NCBI GenBank assembly: GCA_015063445.1
Contig: SVUD01000022.1
Location: 1 to 30,630, forward strand
Origin: Oscillospiraceae bacterium
Lineage (GTDB): Bacteria > Bacillota_A > Clostridia > Oscillospirales > CAG-272
Direction: 5' to 3'
DNA: 30,630 nucleotides
Position numbers and translations under genes: made by a program
Notes under the pieces: generated by a model
What the model was told of the DNA's origin: nothing
The model's input: only the letters and a program-made list of their open reading frames with translations
Databases searched by the model: none
Shown here: positions 25,248 through 30,630 of the stretch, piece after piece
Position numbering within the stretch: position 1 is the first letter of the stretch
How the letters are laid out: every line of letters starts with the position of its first letter

Positions 25248-28200
25248 ATGAAAAAAAGCAAAGCTTTAGTCTTAATTTTGACGCTCGCTTTACTTGTGGG
25301 AACATTTTTTGCGGTATCTGTTCCCGCAGCGGCGGAAATAGTTGAAGACGATTGGGTCGCCGCTCCGAAAAAGACGCTTGTTAAGTGTCCCGGCGGCGAA
25401 TGCGACCACACGGCTTGTGACTACGTATATTCGTTCGCTGTAATAGGAGATACCCAGAATCTCAATTACAGAGACGCGCAGAATTATACGGCGGCTCTTG
25501 CCGAGAATCCGACGCTTACTTATGCGGATTTCACCTCGGCTTATATGAGAGTGCTTTATAATTGGCTTCTTGACAACAAGGAGGCGAAAAATATAGAGTA
25601 CGTTCTCGGAATGGGTGATATCACTCAGTCCTTCAACGTAAATCAGACCTATTACGACGAGGAATGGCCTCTCGCTAAGGAAGCGATCTCGCTTCTTGAC
25701 GGAAAGCTCGGTTATTCTCTCGTAAGGGGCAACCACGATATATCCTCGGGTATGAACGCTCAGTTCGGTGTTGGCAGCAGATATTATAACGACCTTGCTG
25801 CCCTTGCCGCAACGAACGATTCAGAGGGCAGACCTATGGCGGGCTTCCTTAATACCGAGAAGGTAGAGGATACCTACCGTAAGATAGTAACCTCTACGGG
25901 AGATAAGTACATAATCTTTACTCTTGACTACTATCCTACCGAGGCGTGCGTAGATTGGGTTGATGAGATTCTTGCGGAAAACCTCGATTATACGGCAATT
26001 ATTACTCTTCACGCATTTCTGAATACCGACAGAACGTTTTTAAATGAGTTTGAAACCACTACTCCCGCCGATGTAACAGGTCAGTGGGTAGGCACCAGCA
26101 CGGGTGGTAACGTAGAACCAAGCGCGCTTTGGGAAGAAGCGTTGAGAAAGCACGAAAACGTTAAGCTGATATTCTCGGGCCACGTTACCGGCTATGGCTA
26201 TAGCAGTCAGCTTAAGGGTGATAACGGCAATACCGTAACCGCTATGCTTGTAGATGCTCAGAACATTGATAACGATGCTCCTATCGGTATGATAACGATG
26301 GTTTACGTATCTAACGACGGAAGCGTTGTAAACGTAGAAAACTTCTCTCCCGTAAGACTTGCGGAGGGCAAAAACGCATACTATATGGAAGAGAATCAGT
26401 TTGAGCTTACCGTTGATTACGGTAATGCTTGGACTGCCACAAAGTACGGTAACATACCTTCCTCGGTTTTCGAGGATAAGGCGTATACCTTCCACGTGTT
26501 CCTTGATGATGACGCTGATGCGGATAACACTAACTTCTACTGGAGCAGTCACGCAACGTGGAGCGAAACGCTTACCGCAATCCACGAGTGGAACGGTAAG
26601 GGTGGCGCGGCAGCGAGATCCCATAAGACGTATAACATCGTTATGTCTCAGGATTATACCTTCTCTGATGGAATTCCTTCTAACAAGTCGGGACAATTCC
26701 CCGGTAAGTTCAATCTTGACTTTAACGGAAATACGATGACGCTTAGCAAAAACGGAGTGCTTGTTCCGTTCTATAACGGATATAGCGGCTATGTTCCGGT
26801 GTTCACCATTCAGAACGGTAACGTGATCATGGCAGGTAACAGCTCGTCTCACCTTGCGGTATTGCAGACCTCCTCGGCAGGTGAAACTGTTATTGAGCTT
26901 AACGTAAAGGATCTTAATGTTTCTTATAACGGCTCGGCTTCGTCCTTAGTAGGTATGTACGGCGGAAATGCGAGCAGCAAGGGAAGTGTAAATCTCAACG
27001 TCAGCAACTGTAATATTGATACGACGGGCGCAAGCGGAGCCGTAACGCTCTTTGCGCTTAACGACACAAACAATAATAATAACGCCGCGCTTAATATCAC
27101 GGGCGGCTCTATCAAGGGTACGACCTCCGCGAATCTCACCGTGTATACTCTTAATACAGGTGACGATACCGCTAAGTTCTCACCCGATTCGCTCGGTAGC
27201 TATACGACCGTTTCTCTTACAGAGAACGTAGCTCCCGTTGGTATTTTCAGAAACGAGGAGGGTAAGCTTCTTAACTTCGTTACGGAATCGACGGAAGCTC
27301 CCTACGTATTCACTGCAGCCATTGCTCCCATAGAAGAAACACCCTACGGCGCTATTCCCACCGACGTATATCCCGCAGCTTCATATCCCTTCGTTCTCTT
27401 CCAGAACGGCGAGATAGCCGCTGCGTATTCTACGTGGTACGACTTCTGCCAGAATATCTGGTCGTTTGATACCTCGGAGACAAAGGAAAGCGTTCTTTAT
27501 CTCCGTGATGACATCACGGTATCGAAGACCTCGAAGCAGCTTCGTAACGTAAAGAGCCTTACGTTCGACCTCGGCGGCAATACCTTGACCGCAGGAGTAA
27601 CTCTCTTTGATTATATGGCTGAAAAGGACTATGCGTTTACCACCAATATCACCGTTACGAACGGAACAGTTACCGCCGCGGCGGCGTGGGCTCCCATAGT
27701 AGCTTACAACAGCGCAAATACAAAGGACGTTGTTTGCGGCTTTAACACAACCTTTAACGGCGTTACGTTTAACGCAACAAGCGATTTTTCGGGCAGGCTT
27801 CTTGCTGAGGCTTGGAAGGACGGAGCGTACGGAACTAAGAACACGCTTACGTTCAACGGCTGTACGTTTGACGTAACCGTGGGTAACGTTTCAAAGCTCT
27901 TCCAGCTTGAAGAGAGCAACAGTCAGAATAAGGTTGACGTCGCTATTAATATTAACGGCGGTAAGCTTATAGCAAATAGCTACTTCACTCTCGCTACGTT
28001 CAGCGCGGAGCGTGAGAGCGGAAAGGGCTCGCCCGATACCCTTACATTTGGTAAGGATAATAGCGGAAACGAGTTCTCCCTTCAAATGCCGAGCGGCGTA
28101 GCTCATCCTACAACGGGTGTAGTGACCACAGAAGGTACTCTTTATCCTATTGAAACGGTAGACGACGGAACAAATGCTACCTATTACTTCAAGAGTAACG

Positions 28201-30630
28201 TAACAAAGTACGGAGCTATTAACGTATCAAATCTTTCGGCGGTTAATTATCCCTTCGTTCTCTTTGATGAAAGTAAAAATCAGATCGGAGCTTATGCGCA
28301 TTGGAAGGATTACGTTAACGCGCATCTTTCCGGAACTCTTCTTATGAGAAGAGATTATGACACAACGGAAACGTCTGGCTCCACCTCATTGTATCAGGTT
28401 GAGAACTTGATTCTCGATCTTGACGGACACGTTTTATCTCAATCCACCGGAACGGCTAATCGCTTGATATTCCATGCGCAGCGTAACGGAAACGTTGCCT
28501 TTAACGCAAATATAACTGTAACTAACGGTACTATAACCATGGGTAGAAATTACGCCTCGGTAATTGTATTCGAGTCAACCAAGGCGGCAACCGATGACAG
28601 TGTAGAATGCAAATTCAACTTCACCTTCAACGGCGTTACGTTCAATACTATGGACGGATACAAGGGACGTCCTATAGTTGAAGCTTGGACAGGAAATGCA
28701 GCGGCTCGCGGAAGAACCAAAAACACTGTTACGTTTAACGATTGTACGTTTGATGCAACCAATACCAACGTATCGATACTCTTCCGCCTTCTTGAAGGTG
28801 ATAACACGAGTAAGGTTTCTAATAACTATCACGACGTTGCAGTTACAGTGAACGGAGGAAAGATTATTAAGGGCTCTCAGAATCTCACCCTTTGGAGTGT
28901 TACTCCCGATAGTATGGGCGGTGGTGACTCGCTTAAATACGGTCAGATGAACGGCGAGTACGTAAGCTTTGTTTATCCTAAGGGATCTGCAGCTCCCACG
29001 TATAATTGTGAGGCTTCCAATGGCGCAGAGCTTGAATTTACAGACGTAAGCACTGATAAAAACGCTATTTATCAACTTTCTGAATTGCTGGAGTACAATG
29101 GTTATTATATTCCCTCGGCTTATGCAGACGTTAATACTTATCCCTTCGTTCTCTTCAAGAACGGCAAGGCTATATACGCATTCTCGAATTGGAAGACGTT
29201 CATAGATACGTATATACCTGCTAACTCCGAATATGCTGCCGGATGTACTCTCATTCTCAGAACAGACTTCACGACGAAGAACGGCAACCCACAGAAGCTC
29301 GCTTATGTCAAAGATCTCGTTATTGATCTTTGCGGAAATAAGCTCACAAGAGCAGCCAGCAATCACCTGTTCAACGCTCTCGGTAATCTTACTGATACCA
29401 CCTCGCAGACAACCAATATAACAGTTAAAAACGGTGTGCTTCTTACGTCTTGCTCGAATGCTATTGTAGCGTTCAACAATGGAACAAACGGAGCGAGACA
29501 CAAGTTCAACTTCACGTTTGACAGCGTGGTATTCGGACGTACCTCGGGTGCAACAGGAAAAATTGCGGAATCATTCACGAGCGGAACTTACGGAAGTGAC
29601 GATACCGTTACGTTCAATGATTGTATTTTCAGCTTTGTAAACGACGAGGCTTACGGCACTTCAGCTCCCACAAAGAAATTGGATTGGTTTGATCTTTTGG
29701 ATGTTCCTTCGGGTAAGACAGATGGAATGAACAACATCACAGTTATTATAAATGGCGGAGAGGTAAGAATTTCAAACGCTTCTTACTTAAGTCTCGGAAC
29801 TATGGATACTGCGGGTGATAGCATAACCTTTGCGAAGCTCGTTGGTGGAAATTACACTAAATTCAGTATCCCTACGGGCAATGCCGCTCCTACAATAAAG
29901 GTAAACAACGGAGAACTTACCTTCGTAAAGATAGCGGATGACGGAACTACAACAAGCTATATGCTTATGCCTGCGGCTGCCGTGAATCTCAATTATGCTC
30001 CTAAGTCGAGCATCACTCTCAGTAATGCGCTTATCTATAACGTATACGTTCCCGTAAATGCGGTTCTTAAGTCCTTCACTCTTAACGGAGTTGCATATAC
30101 AGACCTTGTGGCTCTTACCGATATAGTAACTATAGATGCAAACAATTATTATCATTTTGCAATAGAATTGCCTTCTGCTGAGGCGGCAAAGGATATAGTT
30201 CTTGAGGTTGTTATCACCGTAGACGGTAAGGATTATAACGGAAAGTGGACTATGAGTATACCCAAGTATGCCGCAAAAGTACTCGCAAACGGAACCGATG
30301 TGGAGAAGACTCTCGCAAAGGACGTTCTCGCGTACGTTAAAGCCGCTTACAACTACTTCACCGAGTTTAATACCGCAGAAGAGATCACGAGAATAAACGC
30401 TCTTGTTGACTCTATCATCGGTGACTACAAGGCTGAACCCGTGTCGAGCGGTGTAACCAATACGGTTGCTCCCGTAACCGCAGTAACGCTCAACCTTGAC
30501 GCTAAGCCTTCTATACGCTTCTACGTAACCGATACGACCATTGAGTTCTTTGCAAACGGTAGAAAACTTGACACGGTAACGGGTACGGACGAAACCTACG
30601 GCGCGTACGTTGAGCTTGACGTATACGCAT
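25248..30630 (+). CDS. Giant secreted metallophosphoesterase with tandem beta-helix-like repeats, C-terminus beyond window
   Basis: One open frame from ATG 25248 to the window edge, at least 1,794 codons. A signal peptide occupies residues 1-29 (MKKSKALVLILTLALLVG, then AAAE). A Cys-rich lead (CPGGECDHTACD) precedes a calcineurin-like phosphoesterase domain: Asp68 in GDTQ, Asp124 in GMGDIT, the GNHD motif at 161-164, His255 in ITLHAF and His312 in FSGHVTG. The last motif lacks the usual second His of GHxH. Then come four units of 288-300 residues (26484-29990), each with YPFVLF-like, W, LRxD, LDLxGNxLT, NITVxNGTV, FNGVTFN, NTLTFNxCTFD and INGGK elements. A post-repeat domain (VLKSFTLNGVAY, later DAKPSIRFYV) continues past the edge. 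It is probably secreted or surface-bound; the substrate is unknown. Confidence 0.88.
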   Translation, partial: MKKSKALVLILTLALLVGTFFAVSVPAAAEIVEDDWVAAPKKTLVKCPGGECDHTACDYVYSFAVIGDTQNLNYRDAQNYTAALAENPTLTYADFTSAYMRVLYNWLLDNKEAKNIEYVLGMGDITQSFNVNQTYYDEEWPLAKEAISLLDGKLGYSLVRGNHDISSGMNAQFGVGSRYYNDLAALAATNDSEGRPMAGFLNTEKVEDTYRKIVTSTGDKYIIFTLDYYPTEACVDWVDEILAENLDYTAIITLHAFLNTDRTFLNEFETTTPADVTGQWVGTSTGGNVEPSALWEEALRKHENVKLIFSGHVTGYGYSSQLKGDNGNTVTAMLVDAQNIDNDAPIGMITMVYVSNDGSVVNVENFSPVRLAEGKNAYYMEENQFELTVDYGNAWTATKYGNIPSSVFEDKAYTFHVFLDDDADADNTNFYWSSHATWSETLTAIHEWNGKGGAAARSHKTYNIVMSQDYTFSDGIPSNKSGQFPGKFNLDFNGNTMTLSKNGVLVPFYNGYSGYVPVFTIQNGNVIMAGNSSSHLAVLQTSSAGETVIELNVKDLNVSYNGSASSLVGMYGGNASSKGSVNLNVSNCNIDTTGASGAVTLFALNDTNNNNNAALNITGGSIKGTTSANLTVYTLNTGDDTAKFSPDSLGSYTTVSLTENVAPVGIFRNEEGKLLNFVTESTEAPYVFTAAIAPIEETPYGAIPTDVYPAASYPFVLFQNGEIAAAYSTWYDFCQNIWSFDTSETKESVLYLRDDITVSKTSKQLRNVKSLTFDLGGNTLTAGVTLFDYMAEKDYAFTTNITVTNGTVTAAAAWAPIVAYNSANTKDVVCGFNTTFNGVTFNATSDFSGRLLAEAWKDGAYGTKNTLTFNGCTFDVTVGNVSKLFQLEESNSQNKVDVAININGGKLIANSYFTLATFSAERESGKGSPDTLTFGKDNSGNEFSLQMPSGVAHPTTGVVTTEGTLYPIETVDDGTNATYYFKSNVTKYGAINVSNLSAVNYPFVLFDESKNQIGAYAHWKDYVNAHLSGTLLMRRDYDTTETSGSTSLYQVENLILDLDGHVLSQSTGTANRLIFHAQRNGNVAFNANITVTNGTITMGRNYASVIVFESTKAATDDSVECKFNFTFNGVTFNTMDGYKGRPIVEAWTGNAAARGRTKNTVTFNDCTFDATNTNVSILFRLLEGDNTSKVSNNYHDVAVTVNGGKIIKGSQNLTLWSVTPDSMGGGDSLKYGQMNGEYVSFVYPKGSAAPTYNCEASNGAELEFTDVSTDKNAIYQLSELLEYNGYYIPSAYADVNTYPFVLFKNGKAIYAFSNWKTFIDTYIPANSEYAAGCTLILRTDFTTKNGNPQKLAYVKDLVIDLCGNKLTRAASNHLFNALGNLTDTTSQTTNITVKNGVLLTSCSNAIVAFNNGTNGARHKFNFTFDSVVFGRTSGATGKIAESFTSGTYGSDDTVTFNDCIFSFVNDEAYGTSAPTKKLDWFDLLDVPSGKTDGMNNITVIINGGEVRISNASYLSLGTMDTAGDSITFAKLVGGNYTKFSIPTGNAAPTIKVNNGELTFVKIADDGTTTSYMLMPAAAVNLNYAPKSSITLSNALIYNVYVPVNAVLKSFTLNGVAYTDLVALTDIVTIDANNYYHFAIELPSAEAAKDIVLEVVITVDGKDYNGKWTMSIPKYAAKVLANGTDVEKTLAKDVLAYVKAAYNYFTEFNTAEEITRINALVDSIIGDYKAEPVSSGVTNTVAPVTAVTLNLDAKPSIRFYVTDTTIEFFANGRKLDTVTGTDETYGAYVELDVYA
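26484..27383 (+). repeat. Repeat unit 0 of the giant protein, divergent
   Basis: Protein-level unit of 300 residues starting at YTFHVF. It keeps the order seen in the other three: aromatic start, W, LDFNGNTMTLS, FTIQNGNVIM, ALNITGGSIKG and a closing Pro-rich turn. It is clearly less similar than units 1-3 are to each other. Confidence 0.55.
27384..28247 (+). repeat. Repeat unit 1 of the giant protein
   Basis: 288 residues beginning YPFVLFQNGEIAAAYSTW. It contains LTFDLGGNTLTAG, TTNITVTNGTVTAAAAW, FNTTFNGVTFNATSDFSGR, KNTLTFNGCTFDVT and INGGKLI. The unit closes with PSGVAHPTTG. Similar in sequence and order to units 2 and 3. Confidence 0.85.
28248..29138 (+). repeat. Repeat unit 2 of the giant protein
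   Basis: 297 residues beginning YPFVLFDESKNQIGAYAHW. It contains LILDLDGHVLSQS, NITVTNGTITM, FNFTFNGVTFNTMDGYKGR, KNTVTFNDCTFDAT and VNGGKII. It closes with PKGSAAPTY. It is the closest relative of unit 1 by eye. Confidence 0.85.
29139..29990 (+). repeat. Repeat unit 3 of the giant protein
   Basis: About 284 residues beginning YPFVLFKNGKAIYAFSNW. It contains LVIDLCGNKLTRA, TNITVKNGVLLT, FNFTFDSVVFGRTSGATGK, DTVTFNDCIFSFV and INGGEVR. It closes with PTGNAAPTI. Its end is less certain than its start because the next domain follows without a clear break. Confidence 0.8.

Noticed and set aside
28575..29501. Long minus-strand frames (up to 308 codons) inside the giant gene, also at 26040-26852 and 25290-25736
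   Set aside because: They are antisense to a continuous, well-formed secreted protein, are rich in Arg/Ile/Val as expected from reversed codon use, and lack ribosome sites.

Overview
The window (about 45% GC by eye) reads as chromosomal DNA of an anaerobic, probably gut-dwelling Clostridia/Eubacteriales bacterium. The reasons are an atp operon opened by atpZ- and atpI-like genes, clostridial-type deoA/deoB/deoD/tdk salvage genes, a TopB-type topoisomerase III, a DUF4830 protein, strong AGGAGG ribosome sites with TTGACA/TATAAT-like promoters, and a very large secreted repeat protein. No tRNA, rRNA, CRISPR array, phage gene or transposase was seen.

Region 1 (1-6105, minus strand) is an F1Fo ATP synthase operon in the order atpZ-like, atpI, atpB, atpE, atpF, atpH, atpA, atpG, atpD. 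AtpD is cut by the left edge and atpC is presumably outside. A clear promoter (TTGATT-17-TATAAT) lies upstream. The c subunit carries residues typical of sodium-binding rotors, with a second carboxylate. Region 2 (6205-11249, minus strand) is a nucleoside salvage and breakdown operon, tdk-deoC-deoD-deoB-cdd-pdp. It turns nucleosides into free bases and deoxyribose/ribose phosphates, then to glyceraldehyde-3-phosphate and acetaldehyde, while thymidine kinase can recapture thymidine. The DeoD protein has Asn where the catalytic Asp normally is.

Region 3 (11300-17000) holds topB on the plus strand, converging on a four-zinc-ribbon, multi-pass membrane protein of unknown role. A PHP-family phosphoesterase (HisK-like) follows on the minus strand. 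Then comes a 31-residue Cys-rich single-membrane-span protein on the plus strand. Between the last two is a perfect 20-bp palindrome carrying back-to-back TATAAT boxes. Region 4 (17023-19722) starts with a 337-base gene-free stretch rich in hairpins, including a compact three-hairpin junction that could be an undescribed small RNA. It continues with a DUF4830 protein and a two-gene ABC transporter.

Region 5 (19766-25049) looks like a carbohydrate locus. A GH127-like beta-L-arabinofuranosidase and an SGNH/GDSL esterase are co-transcribed. They are divergent from an AEC-family carrier, and an AraC-type regulator follows. Neither enzyme has a signal peptide, so both probably act inside the cell on imported, acylated oligosaccharides. 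Region 6 (25248 to the right edge) is one open frame of at least 1,794 codons. It has a signal peptide, a metallophosphoesterase domain, four tandem units of 288-300 residues with beta-helix-like character, and a conserved-looking C-terminal part that runs off the window.
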